DNA from: Hydrocarboniphaga daqingensis
Lineage (GTDB): Bacteria > Pseudomonadota > Gammaproteobacteria > Nevskiales > Nevskiaceae
Direction: 5' to 3'
Assembly (NCBI RefSeq): GCF_900129825.1
Contig: NZ_FQWZ01000005.1
Span: 248,001 to 312,000 of the forward strand
DNA length: 64,000 nucleotides
Shown here: piece by piece, positions 42,644-52,561 of the stretch
Layout of the letters: each line of letters begins with the position of its first letter
Numbering within the stretch: the first letter of the stretch is position 1
Program-made: the position numbers and the translations under genes
Notes under the pieces: model-generated
Databases searched by the model: none
The model's input: the letters and a program-made list of their open reading frames with translations, nothing else
Told to the model about the DNA's origin: nothing

Positions 42644-44953
42644 TCAGAAGCCGCTGCCGAACGTGATCTGGAAGCGACGGGTGTCGTCGGTCTGCTCTTC
42701 GTTCAGCGGGAAAGCGTAGCTCAGCTGCAACAGCCCGAGGAACGGCGTAAACCACTGGAACGCCAAGCCGGCCGAGGTGCGGATCTCGGCGAGATCGACA
42801 TCGTTGGGGCTGGTGTAGACCTGGCCCGCATCATAGAAAACGCTCAGGCGGGTCGACTTCTGGTCGGACTCCACCGGCAGCGGCACGATCAGCTCGTTTT
42901 GGATGGTGCCGCGCACTCGCCCACCCAAGGGGTTGTTGAACGGGGTGTCGCGTGGCCCAAGCGAGCCGTCGTCGTAGCCGCGCACGGTGCGCGCGCCGCC
43001 GGCAAACAGGTATTCAAACGGCGGTACTTCGTTCTTGCCGCCGCCGTAGTTGTCGAGCACGCCGATGTTGGCCGTGGTCGTGAACACGAACTTGTACGGC
43101 AGGCCGATGTACTGCTCGCCGCGATAGGTCGCCGTGAAGTAGTTCAGATCGCTACCCGGAACGCTGGCGTCGACGAAGAACTGATGCAGCGAGCCGCGCG
43201 TGGCAAAGAAGGTCTTGTTGCGCGTGTCGCGGGCGATGCCGGTGCGCAGCTGATACGTATTGAAACGTGAGCCGTTGTCGCGCATGAACTGCAGCACTTC
43301 GTCGGACGTGCCGCCCGGGAACGCTTCCAGCGCGGTCTGCTCGACACCGAAACCAGCGCGCAGGCTGGTGTATTCGGAAAGCGGGATGCCGTAGGTCAGG
43401 TTGAAGCCGACGATGTTCGAATTGAACCCGGAACTAAAGCGGATGACCGAGTCGGACTTGCGATAGAACACCGATGCGGTCTGGCTGATGCCGTCGGCCG
43501 TGAAGTACGGATCGGTCCAACTGATGTTCGCAACTCGCGAAATCTGGCTTCGATTGAGTTCCAGGCTGACGCGGTTGCCGGTGCCAAGGAAGTTCGTGTG
43601 CGTCAGGCTGCCGGTGATCAGGAAGCCGGCCGATCCCGAAAAGCCGACACCGAACTGCACCGAACCTGGAGCGCGCTCCTTGATCTTGAAGTTGATGTCG
43701 ACCAAGTCGTCGGTCCCGGCCACGGGCTGGGTGTCGACTTCGGCTTCTTCGACGAATGGCAATCGAGCCAGACGGACTCGCGACCGCTCGACCGCGCTCT
43801 TGGAGAACGGCGCCGCTTCGAGCTGACGCATTTCACGACGCAAGGTGTCGTCGTGCGTGTCGCCATGGCCGGTGAAGTTGACTCGCCGCACGTAGGTGCG
43901 TTTGCCCGGCTGTACCACGTAATTGAGGCTGACTTCGCGCTTGTCCTCGTCGACTTCGGGCAGCGGCTGGACTTCGGCAAATGCATAGCCGATGTCCGAC
44001 AGCGCGGCTTCGATGCGGTCGGCACTCTCTGTGGCGAGCTTGCGCGAGAACGTATCGCCGCTGCGGGTCGACAGCAGCCGTGACAGGAAGTCGGTCTGAA
44101 GCACCGTCTCGCCTGAGAACCGCGCTTCTTTGATCGTGTAAATCTGGCCTTCTTCGACGTTGGCCGTGATGTAGATGTCTTTCTTGTCGGGCGACAGCTG
44201 CACCTGTACCGAATGGATGTTGGCCTTCAGGTAGCCGCGATCCTGATAGTACGAGGTCAGCGACTCAAGGTCGCCGACGAGCTGCTGCTTGGAGTAGCGA
44301 TCCGTCTTCTGAAACGGAACCCAATTGGTACGCTTGAGCTTGAAAGCTTCCAGCAATTCTTCTTTGGTGAAAGCCTTGTTGCCGATCAAGTTGATGTCCT
44401 TGATCTTGGTAACCTTGCCCTCGATGACCTTGATCTCAAGGTTGACGCGGTTGTTCGGCTCGGGCTTGACCTCGGTGTTGATCTCGACGTCGTAGTAGCC
44501 GTTGGCGAAGTACTGACGCTGCAGCTCTTGGCCAACCTGCTCGAGCAGGTCGCGCTTGAACAGCTCGCCTTCGGCCAGGCCAGCCTCAGTCAAGGATTTC
44601 TTGAGGTCGTCGCCGCCAATCTTGTCGTTGCCGTCGATCTTGAAGCCGGAGATCGCAGGACGCTCCTTGACCTTGATCACCAGCGTGTCGCCGTCCCGCT
44701 CGAGCGCCACGTCTTCGAACAGGCCCGATCCATACAGCGCCCGCATCGCTTGGCGCGACGTCTGCTCGTTGACTTGGTCGCCGACCGAAAGCGGCAGATA
44801 GGTGAGCACCGTGCCGATTTCCAGACGCTGCAGTCCCTGAGCGCGGATTTCTTTGACGGTGAACGGAGTGAAGGCGAATGCGGCCGGGAGCCACATCATC
44901 GCTGCGGTGCCCGCGATCAGCTTCATCTTGAAGCGATGTTGAATGACGCCCAT
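42644..44953 (-). CDS. bamA: Outer membrane protein assembly factor BamA
   Basis: A 769-residue outer-membrane insertase, the core of the BAM complex. The signal peptide ends PAAFA-F; an internal Met at residue 10 is an alternative start. Five POTRA domains (about 28-420) begin FTVKEIRAQGLQRL. The barrel has the Omp85 signature GGARTVRGYDDGSLGP and ends in a C-terminal phenylalanine (FQITFGSGF), the outer-membrane targeting signal. It follows rseP by 27 bases and precedes skp, so outer-membrane assembly and its stress protease are encoded together. Confidence 0.98.
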   Translation of the reverse strand: MGVIQHRFKMKLIAGTAAMMWLPAAFAFTPFTVKEIRAQGLQRLEIGTVLTYLPLSVGDQVNEQTSRQAMRALYGSGLFEDVALERDGDTLVIKVKERPAISGFKIDGNDKIGGDDLKKSLTEAGLAEGELFKRDLLEQVGQELQRQYFANGYYDVEINTEVKPEPNNRVNLEIKVIEGKVTKIKDINLIGNKAFTKEELLEAFKLKRTNWVPFQKTDRYSKQQLVGDLESLTSYYQDRGYLKANIHSVQVQLSPDKKDIYITANVEEGQIYTIKEARFSGETVLQTDFLSRLLSTRSGDTFSRKLATESADRIEAALSDIGYAFAEVQPLPEVDEDKREVSLNYVVQPGKRTYVRRVNFTGHGDTHDDTLRREMRQLEAAPFSKSAVERSRVRLARLPFVEEAEVDTQPVAGTDDLVDINFKIKERAPGSVQFGVGFSGSAGFLITGSLTHTNFLGTGNRVSLELNRSQISRVANISWTDPYFTADGISQTASVFYRKSDSVIRFSSGFNSNIVGFNLTYGIPLSEYTSLRAGFGVEQTALEAFPGGTSDEVLQFMRDNGSRFNTYQLRTGIARDTRNKTFFATRGSLHQFFVDASVPGSDLNYFTATYRGEQYIGLPYKFVFTTTANIGVLDNYGGGKNEVPPFEYLFAGGARTVRGYDDGSLGPRDTPFNNPLGGRVRGTIQNELIVPLPVESDQKSTRLSVFYDAGQVYTSPNDVDLAEIRTSAGLAFQWFTPFLGLLQLSYAFPLNEEQTDDTRRFQITFGSGF

Positions 44954-44980
44954 TTCTTGGGTCTTTACCTAATCGTCGCG

Positions 44981-46333
44981 TCAGATCAGACGCATGATGT
45001 CGTTGTAGAACGCCAGCACCATCAGCATGCCGATAAAAGCCATGCCCAAGTACTGACTCGCCGCCACGGCACGCTCAGACAACGGGCGGCCCTTGACCCA
45101 TTCGATTGCAAACAGCAGCAGATGCCCGCCGTCGAGTACCGGCACCGGCAACAGATTCAGCACACCGAGGCTGACGCTGACGATCGCCATGAAACTGAGG
45201 AACGAGACCAGACCGATTCGGGCCGAATCGCCGGCGACCTGGGCAATCTGGATCGGGCCACTGACGTTCTTGACCGACACGTCACCGATCACCATCCGGC
45301 CCAGCATGCGCAACGTCAGCCAACTCATGCGCCACGTCTGCTCGGCCGCCGCTGGAACCGCCGCCACCGCATCCAGACGACGTTCAGCGCGCAAATCCTG
45401 CCACAAGTCAGGGGGCATCGCCACGCCGGCCCCGAGGCGGCCGTAGGTTTTGCCGTCGGCGACCGCGCTGGCCAATACCACCTGGCGCTCGATCCGCTCG
45501 CCGCCGCGGTCGATCTGCATCTGGACGACTTCGCCAGGACGTGCCCTGACCCACTTCACCAGCTGGGCAGCGCCATTGATGACCTCGCCGTTGATCGACA
45601 ATACGCGATCGTCGTCGCGCAGCCCTGCGGCTTCGGCCGGCATGCCCGGCTCCAGGCCGCGCAGAATCGGCGCGGCCTTGGGCTCGAACGGCGCCAGTCC
45701 CAGGTCGTCAAACAACACCTCCGGATCAACCCTGACGCCGGTCAAATCGAGCCGGACCTCGCGAGGTGCCTCGCCCTTGTCCCGTACCGTCAACTGCAGC
45801 GACTTTCCGTCGAGCACGCGGTCGATCAATTCGGTACCGAGCACGGACCAGACTTGAACCGCTTCGCCGTCGACGGCCAGCACCTCATCGCCTTCGTGCA
45901 GCCCCGCCGCCGCTGCCGCACTGCCCGGAGGCGGCTCGGCGATCAGCGGCTTGAGTCCCTGTACGCCGACGATGAACACCAGCCAGTAGAGCGCGATCGC
46001 CAGCGCAAAGTTGAACACCGGGCCCGCCGCGACGATCGCCGCGCGCTTGGCGACTGACTGGTTGTTGAATGCCAGGTGGCGCAGCCCAGCCGGGACCGGG
46101 CCTTCGCGCTCGTCCAGCATCTTGACGTAGCCGCCGATCGGCAGCGGCGCGATCGACCACTCGACGCCATCACGGGTCACAAAGGTCTTGAACGGCTTGC
46201 CCCAGCCCAACGAGAAGCGCAGCACTTTGACGCCCATGCGGCGCGCGACCCAGTAATGACCAAACTCATGGAAGCAAACCAGGACCGACATCGCGACGAT
46301 GAAGCCAACGACGGACCAGACGATGTCAGGCAT
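44981..46333 (-). CDS. rseP: Site-2 zinc metalloprotease RseP
   Basis: A 450-residue inner-membrane protease that cleaves RseA within the membrane to release sigma-E. Start at the ATG at 46333, overlapping the dxr stop by eight bases. The zinc motif HEFGH lies in the first membrane helix, two PDZ domains occupy the periplasmic loop (SAAAAAGLHEGDEVLAVDGE and MPAEAAGLRDDDRVLSINGE) and the second active-site motif is NLLPVPVLDGGHLL. Order dxr-rseP-bamA is canonical. Confidence 0.98.
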   Translation of the reverse strand: MPDIVWSVVGFIVAMSVLVCFHEFGHYWVARRMGVKVLRFSLGWGKPFKTFVTRDGVEWSIAPLPIGGYVKMLDEREGPVPAGLRHLAFNNQSVAKRAAIVAAGPVFNFALAIALYWLVFIVGVQGLKPLIAEPPPGSAAAAAGLHEGDEVLAVDGEAVQVWSVLGTELIDRVLDGKSLQLTVRDKGEAPREVRLDLTGVRVDPEVLFDDLGLAPFEPKAAPILRGLEPGMPAEAAGLRDDDRVLSINGEVINGAAQLVKWVRARPGEVVQMQIDRGGERIERQVVLASAVADGKTYGRLGAGVAMPPDLWQDLRAERRLDAVAAVPAAAEQTWRMSWLTLRMLGRMVIGDVSVKNVSGPIQIAQVAGDSARIGLVSFLSFMAIVSVSLGVLNLLPVPVLDGGHLLLFAIEWVKGRPLSERAVAASQYLGMAFIGMLMVLAFYNDIMRLI

Positions 46334-47546
46334 GAGGGTTGGGACTCCGTTGAGAAGCGCTGGCGTACCGTGGCAGTTCGCGAAGGCACCATTGGCGTGC
46401 CCAAGCGTCGACGGCCAACGTGGTTTCGAGATCGTCGTCGGCGGCGGCGTGGTGACCGAGACCCGCGTCGACACAGTCAGCAATCATGGCGGGTATCTGC
46501 ATCAGGCCGATCTGGCCGTTCAGGAAGCGTTCGACCGCAATCTCGTTTGCCGCGTTCAATAAATTTGCAGCGTGTCCACCGTCGCGCAAGGCCGCGCGTG
46601 CCAGCCCCAGGCACGGGAAGCGGGCCAGATCGGGCGCTTCGAAGCGGAAGCGGCCCAGGGCAGCCAGATCCAGGCCACCAACGCCCGACTCCCAGCGATC
46701 CGGCCATGCCAGCGCATGGGCGATCGGGATCCGCATATCCGGCTGTCCGAGTTGGGCCAGCAGCGAGCCGTCGACGTACTCGACCAGCGAATGGATCACG
46801 CTTTCCGGGTGGATCACCACGTCGAGTTGAGCGTCGCTCATGCCGTACAAGGTCGCCGCTTCGATCAACTCCAGGCCTTTGTTCATCAGCGTGGCCGAGT
46901 CGACCGAGATCTTCTGGCCCATGCTCCAGTTCGGATGACGAACCGCTTCGGCCGGCGTGGCCGCGGCAATCCGCTCCGCGCTCCACTCACGAAACGGGCC
47001 TCCCGACGCCGTCAGCACCAACTTGCGTACGCCCAGCGGCTCTTGGCCGCAACGGTAAGCAGGCGGCAGGCACTGAAAAATAGCGTTGTGCTCGCTATCG
47101 ATCGGCAGAATGCAGGCGCCGCTGGCCCGGGCTTCGCGCATCAGCAAGCGGCCGGCCATGACCAGCGGCTCCTTGTTGGCGATCAAGGTCTGCTTGCCGG
47201 CGCGTACCGACGCCAGCGTCGGCAGCAAACCAGCCGCGCCGACGATGGCCGACATCACCAGATCAGCTTCCGGGGCTGCTGCAACCTGACAAAGGGCATC
47301 AGGCCCGCCAAGCACTTCGGTGTCGATACGGTCGGCACGCAATGCGCTGCGAAGCGCATCGGCGTGGCCTGCATCGGCCATGACCGCGATCGCGGGACGA
47401 TGCGTGCGACAGAGCTCGGCCATCGCCGCCACGTCGCGCCATGCCGTCAGCGCCCAAACCTGCAATCGCGACGGATGTCGCGCCGCCACGTCCAGCGTGC
47501 TGCGGCCGACGCTGCCGGTGGCGCCCAGGACGACGAGTCGACGCAT
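46326..47546 (-). CDS. dxr: 1-deoxy-D-xylulose 5-phosphate reductoisomerase
   Basis: A 406-residue NADPH-dependent enzyme that makes methylerythritol phosphate. N-terminal VLGATGSVGRSTLDV, then IANKEPLV, the metal/substrate region ILPIDSEHNAIFQCL, TASGGPFR, and HPNWSMGQKISVDSATLMNKG are all diagnostic. The start shares one base with the cdsA stop (TGATG), and the C-terminus runs eight bases into rseP. Confidence 0.98.
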   Translation of the reverse strand: MRRLVVLGATGSVGRSTLDVAARHPSRLQVWALTAWRDVAAMAELCRTHRPAIAVMADAGHADALRSALRADRIDTEVLGGPDALCQVAAAPEADLVMSAIVGAAGLLPTLASVRAGKQTLIANKEPLVMAGRLLMREARASGACILPIDSEHNAIFQCLPPAYRCGQEPLGVRKLVLTASGGPFREWSAERIAAATPAEAVRHPNWSMGQKISVDSATLMNKGLELIEAATLYGMSDAQLDVVIHPESVIHSLVEYVDGSLLAQLGQPDMRIPIAHALAWPDRWESGVGGLDLAALGRFRFEAPDLARFPCLGLARAALRDGGHAANLLNAANEIAVERFLNGQIGLMQIPAMIADCVDAGLGHHAAADDDLETTLAVDAWARQWCLRELPRYASASQRSPNPHA

Positions 47547-48385
47547 CAGATCTGCAGCAGGTACAAGCCGAGCGCCATCAGCGGCGCCGCGGCCAGCAAG
47601 CTGTCGGTACGGTCGAGGATGCCACCGTGGCCCGGCAGGATCGTGCCGCTGTCTTTCACGCCAGCCGCGCGCTTGAACAAACTTTCGGTCAAATCACCGA
47701 GGATCGACACGACGGCGACCAGCATCGACAGCGCAACGAACGCGGCAATGCGCCCCAACTGCCCGTAGTTGCCTTCGAAAAAGATCAACACGCCACCCGT
47801 GACGGCCCAGACTGCGGAAAGCAACAAGCCGCCGATCGCACCCTCGACCGACTTGCCCGGCGAAACGGCCGGCGCGAGCTTGCGGCGGCCAAACCGCCGG
47901 CCTGCGAAATAGGCGCCGGTGTCGGCTGCAAAGATCAGGAAGAACACGAACAGCAGCCGCAGCGGCCCCGAATGCGCCTGCGTCGGTGACCCGCCGGCAT
48001 GGATCACCGCCAATGCCAGGATCGTCGGCAAGATCAGCAATTGACCGATCAGCGCCATCGCAGGGAGCCCCGGCGCCGAGCGCTCGAAGTTATCCGGGTA
48101 ACCGCGAACCAGCACCGCGGCGACGATCCACCACATCACCGAGGCCAAGCACAGCCAGAGCCAGTAATCCTTCAGCAGCCACGCCGACGCCAGGAACAAA
48201 GCGGTGAACTGGGCATAGCGAAAGCGGGCACGTCCCGACAGCTTCATCAACGCAGCCCATTCCCAGGCGATCAGCACGCCGACGATCGCGAACACAGCGT
48301 AGAGCTGAACCGTCGGCAACAGCCAGACCGCCGCCAGCAGCAGCGGCAGCAGTACCAACGCGGTCAGTACTCGCTGCATCAACAT
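47546..48385 (-). CDS. cdsA: Phosphatidate cytidylyltransferase
   Basis: A 279-residue integral membrane enzyme that makes CDP-diacylglycerol for phospholipid synthesis. About eight hydrophobic segments are visible. The C-terminal signature is SILGDLTESLFKRAAGVKDSG, then LPGHGGILDRTDSLL. Start taken as the ATG at 48385 (MLMQRVLTAL); the ATG two codons later is equally possible. It lies between uppS and dxr. Confidence 0.97.
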   Translation of the reverse strand: MLMQRVLTALVLLPLLLAAVWLLPTVQLYAVFAIVGVLIAWEWAALMKLSGRARFRYAQFTALFLASAWLLKDYWLWLCLASVMWWIVAAVLVRGYPDNFERSAPGLPAMALIGQLLILPTILALAVIHAGGSPTQAHSGPLRLLFVFFLIFAADTGAYFAGRRFGRRKLAPAVSPGKSVEGAIGGLLLSAVWAVTGGVLIFFEGNYGQLGRIAAFVALSMLVAVVSILGDLTESLFKRAAGVKDSGTILPGHGGILDRTDSLLAAAPLMALGLYLLQI

Positions 48386-48437
48386 GGAAAGGTCTCGGTG
48401 GAAAGCATCAGCGCGATACGCAGGCAGCAAAAGGGGT

Positions 48438-49157
48438 TCAAGCTACATCAACGACGCGACCAAAGCGGCGCTCACGGTCGGCAAACCAAGCCAGTGCCGC
48501 GGCAAAATGCTCGTCGACGAATTCGGGCCACAGCGTGTCGCAGAAGTACAACTCAGTGTAGGCCAGCTGCCACAGCAAGAAGTTGCTGATGCGCGACTCG
48601 CCACCGGTACGAATCAAAAGGTCCGGAGCCGGGATACCGGCGGTGTCCAGACGCGCTTCCAGATTCTCGATCGTGACCGGCAGCCCGGCGTCCACGACCT
48701 GCTGAGCAGCCTGGACGATATCCCACTGCCCGCCGTAACCGACGGCCACCTGAAGCTGAAGGCCATCGTTGTCGCGGGTCAACTCAGTGGCGCGGCGCAT
48801 CTGTTCGCGCAGTTCCGACGGAAACTCGCGGTGATCGCCGATGAACCGCAGCCGGACCCGATTGCGGTGCAGTGCATCGACCTCGCGGGTCAGCGTGCTG
48901 ATGAACAGCTTCATCAGTAGCCGCACTTCAAGCTCGGGGCGCTTCCAGTTTTCCTGGCTGAACGCGAATAAAGTCAGATAGCGAACACCACACTTGTGGG
49001 CTGCACGAACCACCTTGCGTGCACTGCGAACGCCGGCACGATGCCCCAGCGCGCGTGGCTGAAGTCGCTGCCGTGCCCAGCGGCCGTTGCCGTCCATGAT
49101 GACCGCGACATGCACGGGCACCTTGTCGGCCACTACCAGCGGTGGAAGCTGCGTCAC
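48438..49157 (-). CDS. uppS: Undecaprenyl diphosphate synthase
   Basis: A 239-residue cis-prenyltransferase making the C55 lipid carrier for peptidoglycan and LPS. The catalytic VIMDGNGRWA motif, GHRAG, FAFSQENWKRP and RTGGESRISNFLLWQLAYTE are present. It lies 24 bases downstream of frr and 52 bases before cdsA. Confidence 0.98.
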   Translation of the reverse strand: MTQLPPLVVADKVPVHVAVIMDGNGRWARQRLQPRALGHRAGVRSARKVVRAAHKCGVRYLTLFAFSQENWKRPELEVRLLMKLFISTLTREVDALHRNRVRLRFIGDHREFPSELREQMRRATELTRDNDGLQLQVAVGYGGQWDIVQAAQQVVDAGLPVTIENLEARLDTAGIPAPDLLIRTGGESRISNFLLWQLAYTELYFCDTLWPEFVDEHFAAALAWFADRERRFGRVVDVA

Positions 49158-49181
49158 GAGCGTACGGCGACTGGGACGGCG

Positions 49182-49739
49182 TTACATCGACATCAGTTCT
49201 TTTTCTTTCAGCGCTGCCACTTCGTCGATCTTGGCGACGAACTGGTCGGTGAGCTTCTGAATATCCTGCTCGCCGCGCTTTTCGTCGTCGGTGCTGATCA
49301 GCTTTTCCTTGACCAGGTCTTTGATGTCCTGATTTGCGTCGCGGCGCACCGCGCGGACCGCTACTTTGGCCGTTTCAGCTTCGCCCTTGACGACTTTGAC
49401 CAAGTCGCGGCGCCGCTGCTCGGTCAACGGCGGCATGATGATGCGGATGATCGTGCCCGCGGTGTTCGGGTTCAGACCCAGGTCGGACTTCAAGATGGCC
49501 TTTTCGATCGGGCCGATCATGTTCTTGTCCCAAGCCGTGATCGAGATCGTACGCGCGTCCTCGACCGTGATCTGCGCCGCCTGCGACAGCGGCACTTCCG
49601 ACCCGTAATACTCGACCGTCAGGTGGTCGAGCAGCGCCGTGCTAGCGCGGCCGGTACGGATCTTGGTCAGTGTGGTCTTCAGTACGTCGATGCTTTTCTG
49701 CATGCGATCGCTGGCTTCTTTTTTGATGTCGTTCAGCAT
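49182..49739 (-). CDS. frr: Ribosome recycling factor
   Basis: A 185-residue factor that, with EF-G, splits post-termination ribosomes. N-terminus [20 protein letters not shown], the TGRAS motif ([15 protein letters not shown]) and the ending are typical, and length equals E. coli Frr. It follows pyrH by 40 bases. Confidence 0.98.
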   Translation of the reverse strand: MLNDIKKEASDRMQKSIDVLKTTLTKIRTGRASTALLDHLTVEYYGSEVPLSQAAQITVEDARTISITAWDKNMIGPIEKAILKSDLGLNPNTAGTIIRIIMPPLTEQRRRDLVKVVKGEAETAKVAVRAVRRDANQDIKDLVKEKLISTDDEKRGEQDIQKLTDQFVAKIDEVAALKEKELMSM

Positions 49740-49779
49740 GGCGGCTCCAGATTCGGGGAAGGTCTGCGGAATAGCGGCG

Positions 49780-50517
49780 TCAGACGTGGACGCGGGTGCC
49801 GATCGACAGATCGCCGGTGACGATACTCATCAGCGCGCCAGGACGATCCATGTCGTAGACGCGAAGGTTCATCTTGTGATCGCGGCACAGCACCATCGCA
49901 GTCTGGTCCATGACGCCCAGGCGCTGGTCCAGTGCCTGGTCATACGTCAGTTCGGCATAACGGGTCGCGGTCGGGTCTTTCTTGGGGTCAGCGGTGTAGA
50001 TGCCGTCGACTTTGGTCGCCTTCAGGATCAGGTCGACATTCATTTCGACGGCGCGCAGCGCCGCAGCCGAATCGGTCGTGAAAAACGGATTGCCGGTGCC
50101 GGCAGCGAAGATCACCACACGTCCCTTCTCGAGGTGACGCACGGCACGGCGCCGGATGTAGTCCTCGCAAACCTCGTTGATGCGAATCGCGGACTGAACA
50201 CGGGCTTCCAAGCCGACGCGCTCAACCGCGTCCTGGATCGCCAGCGCATTGATCACCGTCGCCAGCATGCCCATATGGTCGCCGGTAACCCGATCCATTC
50301 CGGCGCGGGCCAAGCCTTCCCCACGGAAGATGTTGCCGCCACCGACAACCAGCGCAACCTGAACGCCGAGCCCGACGACGGCCTTCAACTCCTGGGCCAA
50401 GAAGCCCATCACGTCCGGCGCGATACCGAAATCCATCTTGCCCATCAACGCCTCGCCGGACAGCTTGAGCAGGATGCGGCGGAAGGCGGGCTGGGCAGGC
50501 ATGGGCGGGTTACTCAC
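49780..50517 (-). CDS. pyrH: UMP kinase
   Basis: A 245-residue hexameric kinase that phosphorylates UMP. It belongs to the amino-acid kinase fold with [22 protein letters not shown], the [14 protein letters not shown] loop and [17 protein letters not shown]. It is separated from tsf by 104 bases that hold a strong hairpin (50554-50583). Confidence 0.98.
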   Translation of the reverse strand: MSNPPMPAQPAFRRILLKLSGEALMGKMDFGIAPDVMGFLAQELKAVVGLGVQVALVVGGGNIFRGEGLARAGMDRVTGDHMGMLATVINALAIQDAVERVGLEARVQSAIRINEVCEDYIRRRAVRHLEKGRVVIFAAGTGNPFFTTDSAAALRAVEMNVDLILKATKVDGIYTADPKKDPTATRYAELTYDQALDQRLGVMDQTAMVLCRDHKMNLRVYDMDRPGALMSIVTGDLSIGTRVHV

Positions 50518-50553
50518 GGTTCGGTGGCAGTTTGACGTTGTCGACCTTATTCG

Positions 50554-50583
50554 ACAGAAGGCCCCGTTTCCGGGGCCTTCTGT
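50554..50583. terminator. Strong hairpin between tsf and pyrH, no U-tract
   Basis: Thirteen-base perfect arms (ACAGAAGGCCCCG and its complement) enclose a four-base loop. The sequence after it on the minus strand (CGAATAAGG) is not T-rich, so it is not a classical terminator; it may attenuate or process transcripts between tsf and pyrH. Confidence 0.6.
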
Positions 50584-50621
50584 ATCCGACTGATCTACTG
50601 ACAGTTTAACTCAGCCGATGT

Positions 50622-51503
50622 TCAAACCTGAGTGGCCGCAGCGACTTCAGCCGCAAAATCCACCTGCTTCTTTTCGATGCCTTCACCGACCGCGAGCCGA
50701 ACGAAGCGGGCAACGCCGGCATTCTTCGACTTGAGCAGCTTCTCGACCGTCTGGTCTGGATCCTTGACGAACGGCTGACCGACCAGCGTGATTTCAGAAA
50801 GGAACTTGCGAACCTTGCCTTCCAGCATCTTGGCGACGATGTCGGCCGGCTTGCCCGCTGCCTGCTCCGCGCTCTGGGCCTCGATGATCTTGCGCTCGGC
50901 ATCGATCACATCAGCCGGAACGGCGGCCGCATCCAGGTACCGCGGGCTGGACGCTGCAACATGCATCGCGATGTCCTTGGCCAGGTCGGCGTCGCCGGCG
51001 CTGAGCGCAACGACCACACCAATGCGGGCGCCATGCAGATACTGAGCAATCGCCCCGCCCGACTTCTCGACCACTTCGAAACGACGGATCGTCGTGTTCT
51101 CGCCGGCCTTGGCGACGAACACGCGACGCAGTTCCTCGAGCGTCTGCTCGCCATCCTTCAGCGCCAGCAAAGCCTCGACCGTAGCCGGGCGGTGCTTCAG
51201 CGCCAGCTTGGCGGCGGTTTCGCCCAGCGCCTTGAAATCGTCGCCCTTGGCGACAAAGTCGGTTTCGCAGTTGACCTCCACCAGTGCGACGGCTTCGTCA
51301 CTGCTGGCGGTGGCGATCACGCCTTCGGCGGCGGTGCGGCTGCCCTTCTTGTCGGCCTTGGCCATGCCGTCGATGCGCAGCTTTTCGGCCGCCTTTTCGA
51401 TGTCGCCGCCAACCGCTTCCAGCGCCTTCTTGCAGTCGCCCATGCCGGCGCCGGTGCGGTCGCGCAGCTCCTTTACCAGGGAGGCAGTAATCGGGGTGCT
51501 CAT
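50622..51503 (-). CDS. tsf: Elongation factor Ts
   Basis: A 293-residue guanine-nucleotide exchange factor for EF-Tu. N-terminal VKELRDRTGAGMGDCKKAL is diagnostic; NCETDFVAKGDDF and MHVAASSPRYL follow. A GAGGA ribosome site lies seven bases before the ATG. It follows rpsB with a 108-base gap that contains two hairpins. Confidence 0.98.
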   Translation of the reverse strand: MSTPITASLVKELRDRTGAGMGDCKKALEAVGGDIEKAAEKLRIDGMAKADKKGSRTAAEGVIATASSDEAVALVEVNCETDFVAKGDDFKALGETAAKLALKHRPATVEALLALKDGEQTLEELRRVFVAKAGENTTIRRFEVVEKSGGAIAQYLHGARIGVVVALSAGDADLAKDIAMHVAASSPRYLDAAAVPADVIDAERKIIEAQSAEQAAGKPADIVAKMLEGKVRKFLSEITLVGQPFVKDPDQTVEKLLKSKNAGVARFVRLAVGEGIEKKQVDFAAEVAAATQV

Positions 51504-51524
51504 AATCGGGTCCTCAATGAATCA

Positions 51525-51557
51525 CGACCCCGTGTCCTCGTTCGAGCACAGGGGTCG
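51525..51557. other. Imperfect hairpin just upstream of tsf
   Basis: CGACCCC (51525-51531) pairs with GGGGTCG (51551-51557), with inner TGT/ACA and CTCG/CGAG pairs and one mismatch, loop TT. No T run follows. It may modulate tsf expression relative to rpsB. Confidence 0.45.
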
Positions 51558-51582
51558 CTGTTGATGGGGGAAGATGCAACGA

Positions 51583-51606
51583 ATGGCCGGAGCACGCTCC
51601 GGCCAT
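51583..51606. terminator. Hairpin five bases after the rpsB stop, no U-tract
   Basis: Perfect 11-base arms (ATGGCCGGAGC and complement) with a two-base centre. The minus-strand sequence after it is TCGTTGCATC, only weakly T-rich. It is placed where an attenuator or RNA-stabilising stem between rpsB and tsf would be expected. Confidence 0.55.
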
Positions 51607-51611
51607 CGGGA

Positions 51612-52415
51612 TCAGGCCTCGGCCTTCTCGCCGCGGCGGTCGCCCGGCTTGCCGCCACGCGGGGCACGGCGCGGCGGACGCGGACGCTCTTCGCGGGTCA
51701 CTTCCGGCGGCGCTTCGCGGAACGGAACCGGATTGGCGGCGCGTGCTTCGATGATCGCGTCGGCGATGCACTGGGTGTAGACCTTGATCGCACGGGTGGC
51801 GTCGTCGTTACCCGGAATGACCACGTCGATGCCCTGCGGATCATTGTTCGAGTCGACGATCGCAACGACCGGGATGCCGAGCTTGCGAGCTTCGGCGACG
51901 GCAATCTTTTCGTAGCCGGTGTCGACGATGAACAGGCAGTCCGGCAGCGTCGGCAGGTTCTTGATGCCGCCGAGGGACTTGCGGAGCTTTTCCAGCTCAC
52001 GCGTGAACAGCAGTTGTTCCTTCTTGGACAGACGGGCCGTGGTGCCGTCTTCCAGCTGCTTTTCCATTTCGTGCAGGCGCTTGATCGAGCCCTTGACCGT
52101 CTTGAAGTTGGTCAGCGTGCCGCCGAGCCAGCGCTGCGAGACGAACGGCATGCCGGCGCGGGTTGCCTCAGCTTCAATGGCTTCACGGGCGGCGCGCTTG
52201 GTGCCGACGAACAGAACGCGACCACCGTTGGCGGCCAGCTTGCCGACGTAATTGCAGGCGTCCTTCAACATCGGCAGCGTGTGCTCGAGGTTGATGATGT
52301 GAATCTTGTTGCGGCTGCCGAAGATGTAGGACTCCATCTTCGGGTTCCAGTAACGGGTGCGGTGACCGAAATGCACGCCGGCTTCGAGAAGCTGGCGCAT
52401 GGTGATGCTGGACAT
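51612..52415 (-). CDS. rpsB: 30S ribosomal protein S2
   Basis: A 267-residue ribosomal protein. Start at the ATG at 52415 with GGAG six bases upstream. N-terminal [21 protein letters not shown] and the segment [15 protein letters not shown] are diagnostic. The C-terminus carries an extra basic, arginine/proline/glycine-rich tail ([17 protein letters not shown]) beyond the E. coli length of 241. It leads the rpsB-tsf-pyrH-frr block, with a leader of about 130 bases from its predicted promoter. Confidence 0.98.
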   Translation of the reverse strand: MSSITMRQLLEAGVHFGHRTRYWNPKMESYIFGSRNKIHIINLEHTLPMLKDACNYVGKLAANGGRVLFVGTKRAAREAIEAEATRAGMPFVSQRWLGGTLTNFKTVKGSIKRLHEMEKQLEDGTTARLSKKEQLLFTRELEKLRKSLGGIKNLPTLPDCLFIVDTGYEKIAVAEARKLGIPVVAIVDSNNDPQGIDVVIPGNDDATRAIKVYTQCIADAIIEARAANPVPFREAPPEVTREERPRPPRRAPRGGKPGDRRGEKAEA

Positions 52416-52532
52416 GTAGAACTCCAAAGGACTTGGGTTAATCAAACCGCGCCGTAGTGATAGCTCACCCAAGATCGGCACGGATGGGATGGTCAGGAGT
52501 GGGCCAAGCGCAATGGCTCACAGCCTGATTCG

Positions 52533-52561
52533 TTGCTTAAAAAAGCGCGGCTTTATATCAT
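52533..52561 (+). promoter_or_regulatory. Probable promoter for map
   Basis: TTGCTT (52533-52538) and TATCAT (52556-52561) are 17 bases apart, matching consensus at three and five positions. The start site would be near 52568, giving a short leader to the map ATG at 52586. Its -10 overlaps that of the opposing rpsB promoter. Confidence 0.45.

Noticed and set aside
44213-46057. 614-codon open frame antisense to bamA and rseP
   Set aside because: Composition-driven shadow spanning two well-supported genes.
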